DNA from: UBA9715 sp045614225
Lineage (GTDB): Bacteria; Actinomycetota; Coriobacteriia; Coriobacteriales; Eggerthellaceae
DNA: 6,905 bases
Assembly (NCBI GenBank): GCA_045614225.1
Contig: JAZLCO010000003.1
Coordinates: 1 to 6,905, forward strand
Direction: 5' to 3'
In this document: piece after piece, positions 1 to 5,963 of the stretch
Position numbering within the stretch: the stretch's first letter is position 1
Layout: every line of letters begins with the position of its first letter
Notes under the pieces: model-generated
What the model saw: the letters and a program-made list of their open reading frames with translations, nothing else
What the model was told of the DNA's origin: nothing
Database searches by the model: none
Translations under genes and position numbers: made by a program

Positions 1-1227
1 CGCCGCAGAGTGCTCACGTTCGTCATTGCTGCGTTGGTGATTATCGGTCTTGCTGTCGGTGCGGGTTATATAGCATTCAGAGGCACGGTCGTATCAAAGA
101 TGTCGCTTGGCGATTCGGATGCGAAAACGGCGCTTGTCGCCTCGAAGGAAGGCGAAGTTTCCTACACACTCATTTCTGTGGAATTGGGCGCTGTCGCAAA
201 GCCGCTCGCGCGTTCGGGTCCTGATGTGTTGCTGCTTGTTCGTCTCGATGAAGAAGCTGGGACAATGGCCATCATCAATGTTCCCGCAGATTTGCGAATA
301 ACGCTGAGCGATAGCGAATACCACCATCTTTGCGAAGCTGCCCAAAACGGCGATGCCGCCCTCATCGATGCGGTGTCCAGGTACACGGGTGTTAACGTGT
401 CCCATTTCGTCAAGCTGTCGAAGAGCGGATTCGTTGATCTCGTCGAAGCTCTTGATGGTGTGGATGTCGAGGTCGATCAAGTGGTTGATGATCCACATGC
501 TGGCGATGTGTACATCCCCGCTGGTGCGCAGACGCTTTCAGGAGATGCTGCGCTCACCTATTTGAGGGCTACAAACTTGAAGCTCGGCGTCCTCGACCAG
601 ATGAATCACCAGAACGATTTCGCGGCAAGTTTGCTTGCTGAAGTGTTTGCCGATGATGGTCAAGTAGGCTTTTCTGCTCGCCTCGATTCGATTGACGAGT
701 ATTTCCAAACCGATTACTCGTATGACGATATCGTCAAACTCCAGAGCTGGCTGAAAGACATCCCTGTAGATGCCATGACGCTTGTCACAGTTCCCGGTTA
801 TACGACGGCTGTGACTGGCGTTGTTGAAAACGAGCAATCCTATTACATCGCATCTGCGAATGATATAACAGCAATCATCAACACACTCGACGAAGGCGGA
901 GATCCGAACGCAGCGGAACACGAAGTTGCTTCGATCGACAAGAAATCGTTCACGGTTGAAATCCAGAACGGTGCAGATGTGGCAGGTGCTGCAGCTGCAA
1001 CTGCCGAGGTTTTGAAGGCAGCGGGCTTTAATGTCGGAGAGGTTGGAAACGCTGAACAGCAGGTTTACAGCGAGACCCTGGTGGTATACAAGGACAACGG
1101 AATCCAACAAGCACAAGCGGTCATCGACGCAATCGGCATCGGACGTGCTGTCTATGCGAGCTATTACTACGAGTTTGAAGCTGATGTTTTGGTGATAATT
1201 GGTTCCGACTATATGCCCACGTCATAG
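1..1227 (+). CDS. LCP (LytR-CpsA-Psr) family protein with C-terminal LytR_C domain, 5' end cut by window
   Basis: LCP proteins usually sit in the membrane and transfer polyprenyl-phosphate-linked glycopolymers to peptidoglycan. The frame is open to the window edge. A GTG at 10 could start it, but the codons before it encode Arg-Arg-Arg directly ahead of the membrane helix, as expected for a cytoplasmic tail, so the true start is probably upstream. Numbering from the GTG, residues 3-23 form a membrane segment. Residues about 55-210 are LCP-like: PDVLLLVRLD at 71-80, FVKLSKSGFVDLVEALDGVDVEV at about 133-155, LSGDAALTYLR at 176-186. Residues about 311-400 fit LytR_C (FTVEIQNGADVAGAA start). Several arginines normally conserved in the LCP active site are replaced: the PRD motif reads PAD (92-94), and the RxR and RxxRQ region reads RAT and QMNHQ (186-201). 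The fold assignment is good; ligase activity is doubtful. A separate promoter may serve the next gene. Confidence 0.82.
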   Translation, partial: RRRVLTFVIAALVIIGLAVGAGYIAFRGTVVSKMSLGDSDAKTALVASKEGEVSYTLISVELGAVAKPLARSGPDVLLLVRLDEEAGTMAIINVPADLRITLSDSEYHHLCEAAQNGDAALIDAVSRYTGVNVSHFVKLSKSGFVDLVEALDGVDVEVDQVVDDPHAGDVYIPAGAQTLSGDAALTYLRATNLKLGVLDQMNHQNDFAASLLAEVFADDGQVGFSARLDSIDEYFQTDYSYDDIVKLQSWLKDIPVDAMTLVTVPGYTTAVTGVVENEQSYYIASANDITAIINTLDEGGDPNAAEHEVASIDKKSFTVEIQNGADVAGAAAATAEVLKAAGFNVGEVGNAEQQVYSETLVVYKDNGIQQAQAVIDAIGIGRAVYASYYYEFEADVLVIIGSDYMPTS

Positions 1228-1235
1228 ATGGGAAG

Positions 1236-1262
1236 TTGGTACAGCGTCATTCGTGGTAGAAT
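1236..1262 (+). promoter_or_regulatory. Candidate extended -10 promoter for nifU-like gene
   Basis: TTGGTA (1236-1241) lies 15 bases before TAGAAT (1257-1262), and the -10 box is preceded by TGG, giving a TGn extended -10 element. The spacer is shorter than the usual 17 bases, but an extended -10 tolerates a weak -35. It lies between the LCP stop codon and the next start, 33 bases before the ATG. This is judged by eye from consensus only. Confidence 0.42.
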
Positions 1263-1295
1263 CACCATGTTAAAAGACGCGACGAAGGAGTAACA

Positions 1296-1535
1296 ATGCT
1301 TGACAAGAATGATGTATTGGCAGTTCTCGACCTTATCCGCCCGAGCCTCATGGCTGATGGCGGCGATGTGAAGCTGATCGACGTGACCGAGCAAGGCGAG
1401 GTTATCGTCGAGCTGACCGGCGCTTGCAAAGGCTGCCCGCTGTCCCAGATGACGCTTGCAAACGGCATCGAGCGCATCCTCAAAGAGCGCGTTCCTGGCG
1501 TCATGAGGGTTGTGCCTGCAGAGGAAATGCAGTAA
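1296..1535 (+). CDS. NifU C-terminal-domain (Nfu-type) iron-sulfur scaffold protein
   Basis: This is a small cytoplasmic protein predicted to assemble or carry a [4Fe-4S] cluster for delivery to target enzymes. The 79 residues are essentially one NifU C-terminal domain. IRPSLMADGGDVKLIDV (14-30) holds the family's ADGGD motif, and GACKGCPLSQMTL (42-54) holds the CxxC pair (C44, C47) that binds the cluster across a homodimer. A helix ending in LKERVPGV follows. There is no N-terminal A-type or IscU-like domain, so this is the minimal form common in Gram-positive bacteria. AAGGAG at 1285-1290 sits five bases before the ATG and fixes the start. A candidate promoter lies just upstream. The gene ends 45 bases before lgt on the same strand, so the two may be co-transcribed. 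Its client enzymes cannot be read from this window. Confidence 0.93.
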   Translation: MLDKNDVLAVLDLIRPSLMADGGDVKLIDVTEQGEVIVELTGACKGCPLSQMTLANGIERILKERVPGVMRVVPAEEMQ

Positions 1536-1552
1536 AGACTGCGCGACGCGTT

Positions 1553-1574
1553 TCGCATTTGATGCGACTCGCAT
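1553..1574. repeat. Inverted/direct 6-mer cluster ahead of lgt
   Basis: TCGCAT (1553-1558), ATGCGA (1562-1567) and TCGCAT (1569-1574) are the same hexamer in alternating orientation. The first pair can form a hairpin with a 6-bp stem and 3-base loop. The second pair makes the 13-base palindrome ATGCGACTCGCAT. It ends six bases before the lgt ATG, occupying the place where a Shine-Dalgarno sequence would be. It could be an operator, a translational control hairpin or chance. Confidence 0.5.
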
Positions 1575-1580
1575 ATCGAC

Positions 1581-2399
1581 ATGCTTAACGACATCTATCA
1601 AAACCTGGACCCGGTGGCATTTTCCATCGGGCCTTTTTCTGTTCGATGGTATGGCCTTGCGTACATGGTTGGCTTTCTCTGCGCTGCGCTGCTCATGTGG
1701 TGCATTGCAAAGCGATGGAAGCTCCGCTTCGATGCCGACGCGCTATTGACAATCATTTGCTGCATCATCGTTGGCGTCATAGTTGGCGCCCGTCTCGGAT
1801 ACTGCCTGTTCTACGGCAATGGATACTATCTCGAGCATCCTCTTGAGATATTCGCTCTCAATCAAGGCGGCATGAGTTTCCATGGCGGTCTAATCGGTGC
1901 GTTGTTATCTGGGATTGTGGCCGCGAAACTAACCAGGATTCCGTATCTCACCTTGGCAGACATGGGTGCAATCGTTGCCCCGATCGGCTTGTTCCTTGGA
2001 CGCTGCGCCAATTTCGTCAACGGCGAGTTATGGGGTGCTCCAACTGATTTGCCATGGGGTGTTGTCTTCGGCGGCTCGGCCGGAATGATGCCGCGCCATC
2101 CATCCCAATTGTACGAAGCGCTTCTCGAGGGCGTGCTACTATTTGTGATTCTCTTTGCGATGTCACGAAAGAAGCCGCCTCGGCCGCGTGGCACGTTTAT
2201 CGGCGTGTTCCTTATCGTCTACGGCATCTGCCGTTTCCTCATAGAGTTCGTGAGACAGCCTGACGCGCAACTTGGTTACTTGTTCGGTGGATGGGTGACT
2301 ATGGGACAAGTGTTGTCTGTTCCTTTGATCCTCATTGGAATCGGGGTTCTCATCTATGCAGCAACAAAGAAGTTGCCGCAAAAAGGGCTTCCCGAGTAG
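1581..2399 (+). CDS. lgt: Prolipoprotein diacylglyceryl transferase (Lgt)
   Basis: Lgt is an integral membrane enzyme that transfers diacylglyceryl from phosphatidylglycerol to the lipobox cysteine of prolipoproteins, the first step of lipoprotein maturation. The 272 residues show the family landmarks in order: DPVAFSIGPFSVRWYGL (10-26), GARLGY (69-74), GGMSFHGG (96-103) with the essential-type His101, the signature GRCANFVNGELWG (140-152) with Arg141 and Asn144/147, RHPSQLYEA (172-180), and YGICRFLIEFVR (214-225) with Arg218 and Glu222, matching the E. coli Arg239/Glu243 region. About seven hydrophobic segments alternate with these loops. The ATG at 1581 is the only standard start after an in-frame TGA at 1560-1562, and the N-terminus aligns with known Lgt. 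No clear Shine-Dalgarno sequence is present; an inverted repeat lies there instead. The gene is followed after 37 bases by the kinase gene. A lipoprotein substrate candidate is encoded at 3479-4198. Confidence 0.97.
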   Translation: MLNDIYQNLDPVAFSIGPFSVRWYGLAYMVGFLCAALLMWCIAKRWKLRFDADALLTIICCIIVGVIVGARLGYCLFYGNGYYLEHPLEIFALNQGGMSFHGGLIGALLSGIVAAKLTRIPYLTLADMGAIVAPIGLFLGRCANFVNGELWGAPTDLPWGVVFGGSAGMMPRHPSQLYEALLEGVLLFVILFAMSRKKPPRPRGTFIGVFLIVYGICRFLIEFVRQPDAQLGYLFGGWVTMGQVLSVPLILIGIGVLIYAATKKLPQKGLPE

Positions 2400-2436
2400 C
2401 CCAACTGAAAAGTCAGCGACTCAAGAAGGAAAATGA

Positions 2437-3402
2437 ATGAAAGAGAACGGCCTTTATCTCGGTATCGATTACGGCGGCAATTCCGTAAAGGCTGGATTGT
2501 TCGACTCAATCGGAATCATGCAGGGAAAGACGAGTTGGCCGACGGTCGATTTATCGAGCCCTGACGAATGCCAAAGGTTTGCAGAAGGCGTAGCTGAATT
2601 CGTACGTAGTCTGGATTTGCATGTATCAGATGTCTTAGGTGTAGGTCTTGCCATGCCGGGTATGATTGCAAAAGACAGCTATTTCTGTCCGAACGTCTCA
2701 GTCAATGTTGAAGTGTTGGCTGAATGCCTCTCCAAATCGTTCTCCTCAACACCCGTTTCAATCATCAACGATGCCAACGCTGCGGCGTTCGGAGAGATGT
2801 GGAAAGGCGCTGGTAGCGAGGCAAAAACAGCTTTACTTGCCACATTAGGTTCGGGGCTTGGGTCAGGCATCATAATTGATGGCAATGTCGTGACAGGCGC
2901 TCATGGCGCTGCTGGCGAACTCGGGCATGTAACTGTAGAACCAGGCGGTCGTCTATGCACGTGCGGTCGGAAGGGCTGCGCTGAGCGCTATGCATCGGCG
3001 CGCGGCCTCGTTCAGACTTTTACTGAAGCAACAAATGATGACGGTCTTGATTCATCATTGTTTAGCGAATTTGAACCAACAAGCGCCACTGATGCGCTTC
3101 CTGTGTTCAAGGCATACGAGGTTGGTGACCCGCGTGCTGCTAGAGCAATCGAAGTGATGGTCGACAAGCTTGCATTCGCTTTGGCGCAGGTAGCTTGCAT
3201 CGTCGATCCTGAAGTCATCATATTGGGCGGTGGCGTTTCCGGAGGATCACCGTATTTCATCGAAGACCTGCGTTCCGCGTTCAGCGCGTATTGTCTTCCT
3301 GCGTGCAGCTCCACTGAGATTCGGGTTGCTGTACTCGGGAACGATGCCGGCATGTACGGTGCAGCTCGTTATGCTATGAATAGCGCAAAGAAAGAGTGCT
3401 AA
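2437..3402 (+). CDS. ROK-family sugar kinase, glucokinase-like
   Basis: This is predicted to phosphorylate a hexose, probably glucose, at the 6-OH with ATP in the cytoplasm, feeding glycolysis or cell-wall sugar synthesis. The 321 residues match the usual ROK length. LGIDYGGNSVKAG (8-20) is the phosphate-binding loop. IINDANAAAFGE (109-120) carries the catalytic-type Asp112, and TLGSGLGSGIIIDG (136-149) is the second phosphate motif. HGAAGELGHVTV (156-167) gives the sugar-contact Glu161 and His164. CTCGRKGCAE (174-183) provides the ROK zinc cysteines, with Glu183 next to them. VDPEVIILGGGVS (256-268) closes the ATP-side domain. There is no N-terminal DNA-binding domain, so it is a kinase, not a ROK repressor. 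The start at 2437 is chosen because AGAAGGA (2424-2430) lies six bases upstream; an ATG at 2433 is out of frame. Sugar specificity cannot be fixed; a fructokinase or amino-sugar kinase is possible. Confidence 0.9.
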   Translation: MKENGLYLGIDYGGNSVKAGLFDSIGIMQGKTSWPTVDLSSPDECQRFAEGVAEFVRSLDLHVSDVLGVGLAMPGMIAKDSYFCPNVSVNVEVLAECLSKSFSSTPVSIINDANAAAFGEMWKGAGSEAKTALLATLGSGLGSGIIIDGNVVTGAHGAAGELGHVTVEPGGRLCTCGRKGCAERYASARGLVQTFTEATNDDGLDSSLFSEFEPTSATDALPVFKAYEVGDPRAARAIEVMVDKLAFALAQVACIVDPEVIILGGGVSGGSPYFIEDLRSAFSAYCLPACSSTEIRVAVLGNDAGMYGAARYAMNSAKKEC

Positions 3403-3412
3403 AGGGGAGACC

Positions 3413-3441
3413 TTCTTAAGACCATTAAGCGATAGTAAAAT
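3413..3441 (+). promoter_or_regulatory. Weak candidate promoter for the flavodoxin gene
   Basis: TAAAAT (3436-3441) is a good -10 match in the 76-base gap between the kinase and flavodoxin genes. A poor -35 candidate, TTCTTA (3413-3418), lies 17 bases upstream. The -10 is 38 bases before the chosen ATG. The gap has no evident terminator, so read-through from the kinase gene is equally possible. Confidence 0.3.
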
Positions 3442-3463
3442 CGATCCAATCTTGATTTTGCCG

Positions 3464-3470
3464 AAGGAGG
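3464..3470 (+). promoter_or_regulatory. Ribosome binding site that sets the flavodoxin start
   Basis: AAGGAGG lies eight bases before the ATG at 3479. An in-frame TTG at 3452 would give nine extra residues but lies upstream of this site and would disrupt the normal Tat signal layout, so 3479 is preferred. Confidence 0.88.
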
Positions 3471-3478
3471 AAACGAAC

Positions 3479-4198
3479 ATGTCAATGATTTCCCGTCGTA
3501 CGTTTCTGGGCAGCGCTGCTGCCATTGGGGCAACTGCTGGAGCGATAGCCCTTGCTGGCTGCTCGGGCGGTTCTTCGTCGGGTTCTGCTAGTGCATCGTC
3601 TGCATCGGCATCTGCGTCTGCTGAAACAGCCTCGCAGAGCCAATCAGGCTCCGCATCGTCCCAGCCCGCAACTGACTCGGGCAAGTCAGTTGTCGTGTTC
3701 TTCTCTCGAGCTGGCGAAAACTACGATGTCGGCGTGATCGACGAGGGAAACACATCAATCGTTGCGCACTCCATTGCAGGCAAGGTGGTTTCGGATGTCT
3801 TCGAAATCGTGCCTGAGGAGGAATACCCGTTCGGTTACGACGATTGCTACGCTCGGGCGAAAAGCGAGCAAAACTCCAATGCTCGTCCTGCGATCAGCGA
3901 TACGTTCGACAGCTTCGATGATTACGATACCGTCTACCTTGGTTATCCAATCTGGCACAGCGATTTGCCCATGATCATGCTCACCTTCATCGAGTCGAAG
4001 GATTGGACGGGCAAGAAAGTAATGCCATTCTGCACGCATGGAGATAGCGGGCTTTGCGGTACTGACCAACATATCAAGTCGCTCTGCAAGGGCGCTGACG
4101 TGAAGGAAGGTCTGGCAATCAAGGGATCTGACGCGCAAGCCTTTGGCATGGATGTCGATAAAGCGATCAATACTTGGCTTGCCAAGGTTCGTTCGTAG
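3479..4198 (+). CDS. Tat-exported, lipid-anchored flavodoxin-family protein
   Basis: This is predicted to be an FMN-binding electron carrier or small flavin oxidoreductase held on the outer face of the membrane. The 239 residues begin with a twin-arginine signal, SRRTFLG (5-11), then a hydrophobic stretch, and end in the lipobox LAGC with Cys28. A Ser/Ala/Gln-rich linker follows (29-68). The flavodoxin fold spans about 69-236: VVVFFSRAGENY (71-82), EGNTSIVA (89-96) as the likely phosphate loop, ARAKSEQNSNARP (125-137), YDTVYLGYPIWHSDLPM (149-165) around the flavin ring, and MPFCTHGDSGLCG (182-194). These motifs resemble the Flavodoxin_4-type family of gut anaerobes. A Tat signal fits a protein that folds around its cofactor before export. 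Lgt, encoded upstream, would be expected to lipidate Cys28. The redox partner is unknown and no dehydrogenase or heme protein gene is nearby. Confidence 0.88.
   Translation: MSMISRRTFLGSAAAIGATAGAIALAGCSGGSSSGSASASSASASASAETASQSQSGSASSQPATDSGKSVVVFFSRAGENYDVGVIDEGNTSIVAHSIAGKVVSDVFEIVPEEEYPFGYDDCYARAKSEQNSNARPAISDTFDSFDDYDTVYLGYPIWHSDLPMIMLTFIESKDWTGKKVMPFCTHGDSGLCGTDQHIKSLCKGADVKEGLAIKGSDAQAFGMDVDKAINTWLAKVRS
3563..3682 (+). repeat. Low-complexity Ser/Ala linker coding region
   Basis: Residues 29-68 of the exported flavodoxin are nearly all Ser, Ala, Gly and Gln, coded by near-repeats of tct/tcg/gca units such as GCATCGTCTGCATCGGCATC. It is a flexible tether between the lipidated cysteine and the folded domain, and a likely place for length variation between strains. 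Confidence 0.75.
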
Positions 4199-4296
4199 AT
4201 TGAGATTGAACAGACATCATTTATCAGCACTATATGCTTTAAAGGGTTTTGGGTAGATAACGCATCAGCACGAAAACCGACAAAACCACACTCAAG

Positions 4297-4328
4297 AAAA
4301 AGGAAAGGCACCCGAAGGTGCCTTTCCT
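4297..4328 (-). terminator. Rho-independent terminator of the decarboxylase operon
   Basis: Arms GGAAAGGCACC (4302-4312) and GGTGCCTTTCC (4317-4327) pair perfectly over 11 bp, extended by an A-T pair. On the minus strand the loop is C(UUCG)G, the extra-stable tetraloop, and the stem is followed by five U residues (4301-4297), a C and two more U. It starts about 25 bases beyond the stop codon of the beta subunit. On the + strand the stem is followed by TGGTTTC, a poor U tract, so it is mainly a minus-strand terminator, though it may also slow convergent transcription from the flavodoxin gene. Confidence 0.93.
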
Positions 4329-4352
4329 GGTTTCGGAGTAGCGCGTGGTAGC

Positions 4353-5543
4353 TTAGCCGCCGAATACAGCAAGCATGAAGCCAGCAGCGACAGCTGAGCC
4401 GATAACGCCGGCGACGTTCGGACCCATGGCATGCATGAGCAGGAAGTTCGACGGATTGGCTTTTGCGCCTTCCTTCTGGGAGACGCGTGCAGCCATCGGA
4501 ACGGCAGAAACGCCAGCCGAGCCGATCAGCGGGTTGATCTTGCCGCCCGTGATCTTGCACATGAGCTTGCCGAGAAGCAGGCCACCCATGGTGGCGAACT
4601 CAAATGCAAGCAGGCCGAGGACGATGATGAAGATTGTCTGCGGGGTGAGGAAACGGTCGTAGAGAGCCGTGCCGCCGACGGAGACTGCGAGGAAAATCGT
4701 GACGATGTTCATGAGCGCATTCTGAGCGGTGTCGGACAGACGGTCGGTAACGCCGGATTCCTTGAACAGATTGCCGAGCATCAGGCAGCCGAGCAGCGGA
4801 GCAACCGACGGAAGCAGCAAGACGACAAACACGGTGACGACGATCGGGAAGAGAATCTTCTCTTTCTTCGAGACCGGGCGCAGCTGGTCCATCTTGATCT
4901 TGCGCTCTTCTTCAGTGGTGAGAAGACGCATGACCGGTGGTTGGATCAGCGGGATGAGCGCCATGTACGAATAGGCTGCAATCGCGATAGGTGCTAAGTA
5001 CTCGGGAGCGAGCTTCGAGGTCAGCCAAATTGCCGTCGGGCCGTCAGCGCCGCCGATGATGCCGATGGAAGCGGCTACGTTGGGCTCGAACTGGAAGATC
5101 AGACCTGCCATCAGGAATGCAGCGAAGATGCCGAGCTGGGCAGCTGCACCGAGCAGCAAGCTCTTCGGATTTGCAATCAGAGGACCGAAGTCGGTCATAG
5201 CGCCAACGCCCAGGAAGATGAGCGATGGATACAAGCCTGATTTGACGCCTATATACAAGATGTCTAAGAGACCGCCTTCATGGAAGATGTCGGTGATGGT
5301 GGTCGTACCGGCAATGTAGCCGTCCCAAAGTTCGGGATGGTACATGTTCGACCCCGGCAGGTTCACGAGCAGCATGCCGAAGGCGATACCGACAAGCAGT
5401 AGCGGCTCGAACTTCTTGACGAGGCCAAGATAGAGCAGGAACAAGGCGACGACGATCATGATGAGTTGTCGCCAGTCGGATACGATTAGGAAGAAACCTG
5501 AGGTTTCCCACAATCGCATGAGGATATCAAGTGCGTTTTCCAT
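4353..5543 (-). CDS. oadB: Sodium-pumping decarboxylase beta subunit (OadB/MmdB/GcdB type)
   Basis: This integral membrane subunit decarboxylates carboxybiotin and couples it to Na+ export. The 396 residues contain many hydrophobic segments and the family's signature regions. IGGADGPTAIWL (163-174) holds Asp167. YSYMALIPLIQPP (191-203) holds Tyr193. INPLIGSAGVSAVPMAARVSQ (336-356) holds Asn337, Gly341, Ser346 and Arg353. With a constant offset of 36 these match the functional residues reported for Klebsiella OadB (Asp203, Tyr229, Asn373, Gly377, Ser382, Arg389), so the pump site looks intact. HAMGPNVAGVIGSAVAAG follows near the C-terminus. The gene starts nine bases after the biotin carrier stop codon, with a weak AAGGG overlapping that stop, suggesting translational coupling. 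It is the last gene before the terminator. From sequence alone beta subunits of oxaloacetate, methylmalonyl-CoA and glutaconyl-CoA decarboxylases are hard to separate; the alpha subunit points to the oxaloacetate type. Confidence 0.95.
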   Translation of the reverse strand: MENALDILMRLWETSGFFLIVSDWRQLIMIVVALFLLYLGLVKKFEPLLLVGIAFGMLLVNLPGSNMYHPELWDGYIAGTTTITDIFHEGGLLDILYIGVKSGLYPSLIFLGVGAMTDFGPLIANPKSLLLGAAAQLGIFAAFLMAGLIFQFEPNVAASIGIIGGADGPTAIWLTSKLAPEYLAPIAIAAYSYMALIPLIQPPVMRLLTTEEERKIKMDQLRPVSKKEKILFPIVVTVFVVLLLPSVAPLLGCLMLGNLFKESGVTDRLSDTAQNALMNIVTIFLAVSVGGTALYDRFLTPQTIFIIVLGLLAFEFATMGGLLLGKLMCKITGGKINPLIGSAGVSAVPMAARVSQKEGAKANPSNFLLMHAMGPNVAGVIGSAVAAGFMLAVFGG

Positions 5544-5552
5544 AAGCGGCCC

Positions 5553-5948
5553 TTAGATGACAATGAGGGTGTCGCCGGTAGAGACCATCTGGCCTTGGGA
5601 GACAACGATCTGCTTTACGGTGCCGTCGCACGGTGCGGCGACTTCGTTTTCCATCTTCATGGCCTCGATGAGCAACAGCACATCGCCTTCCTTTACTGCA
5701 GCGCCCTGGCTGACCTTGATGGACAGGACGTTGCCCGGCAGCGGGGCAGTGACCGGCGTGCCGTCGGCGGTTGCAGCAGCAGGAGCAGCGGCGGCGGCCG
5801 GAGCAGCAGCCGGTGCGGCAGCAGCAGGAGCTGCGGCAGGTGCAGGAGCGGCTGGGGCCTTGACTTCGTACTCGTCGAGGATCATGGCTTCGCCCTGCTC
5901 GACCTCGACTTCGTACGTCTTATCCTTGAGCGTAACTACATATTTCAT
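5553..5948 (-). CDS. Biotin carboxyl carrier protein subunit of the decarboxylase
   Basis: This small protein carries biotin between the carboxyltransferase (alpha) and the membrane decarboxylase (beta). The 131 residues have an N-terminal stretch MKYVVTLKDKTYEVEVEQ typical of decarboxylase carrier subunits, a Pro/Ala linker (30-61), and a biotinyl domain (about 65-131). The domain ends in the expected order: APLPGNVLSIKV, then EAMKMENE (95-102) with Lys98 as the biotinylation site, then GTVKQIVVSQGQMVSTGDTLIVI. The start ATG (complement of 5946-5948) is preceded by AGGAGGGG (5958-5965), which overlaps the stop codon of the upstream small subunit. It corresponds to the separate gamma subunit of Veillonella methylmalonyl-CoA decarboxylase (MmdC); in Klebsiella oxaloacetate decarboxylase the same domain is fused to the end of alpha. 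A biotin protein ligase must act on it, but none is encoded here. Confidence 0.95.
   Translation of the reverse strand: MKYVVTLKDKTYEVEVEQGEAMILDEYEVKAPAAPAPAAAPAAAAPAAAPAAAAAPAAATADGTPVTAPLPGNVLSIKVSQGAAVKEGDVLLLIEAMKMENEVAAPCDGTVKQIVVSQGQMVSTGDTLIVI
5766..5861 (-). repeat. Ala/Pro linker coding repeat in the biotin carrier
   Basis: About 32 codons encode almost only Ala and Pro, as runs of GCN triplets. It forms the swinging hinge of the biotin domain. The low complexity also opens a long spurious reading frame on the + strand (5557-5967), which I do not regard as a gene. Confidence 0.8.
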
Positions 5949-5963
5949 ATCAGTTCGCCCCTC

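Noticed and set aside
538..1116. 192-codon open frame on the minus strand inside the LCP gene
   Set aside because: It is antisense to a gene with clear domain matches, and its translation shows no recognisable motif or plausible ribosome binding site.
1529..1542. Small hairpin GCAGT-AAAG-ACTGC across the nifU-like stop codon
   Set aside because: The stem is only 5 bp and no U tract follows, so it is not a convincing terminator.
1562..1588. Eight-codon leader frame overlapping the lgt start
   Set aside because: It has no ribosome binding site and no supporting conservation; it is mentioned only as part of the inverted-repeat observation.
3452..3478. TTG at 3452 as an earlier start for the flavodoxin protein
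   Set aside because: The strong AAGGAGG lies after it and is correctly spaced for the ATG at 3479, which also gives a normal Tat signal.
4245..4287. GGTTTT paired with two downstream AAAACC copies as a + strand terminator for the flavodoxin gene
   Set aside because: The stem is six weak pairs with a loop of more than 20 bases and no U tract.
4431..4997. 188-codon open frame on the + strand opposite the beta subunit
   Set aside because: The translation is rich in charged residues with no motif, and the opposite strand encodes a highly conserved membrane protein with all key residues.
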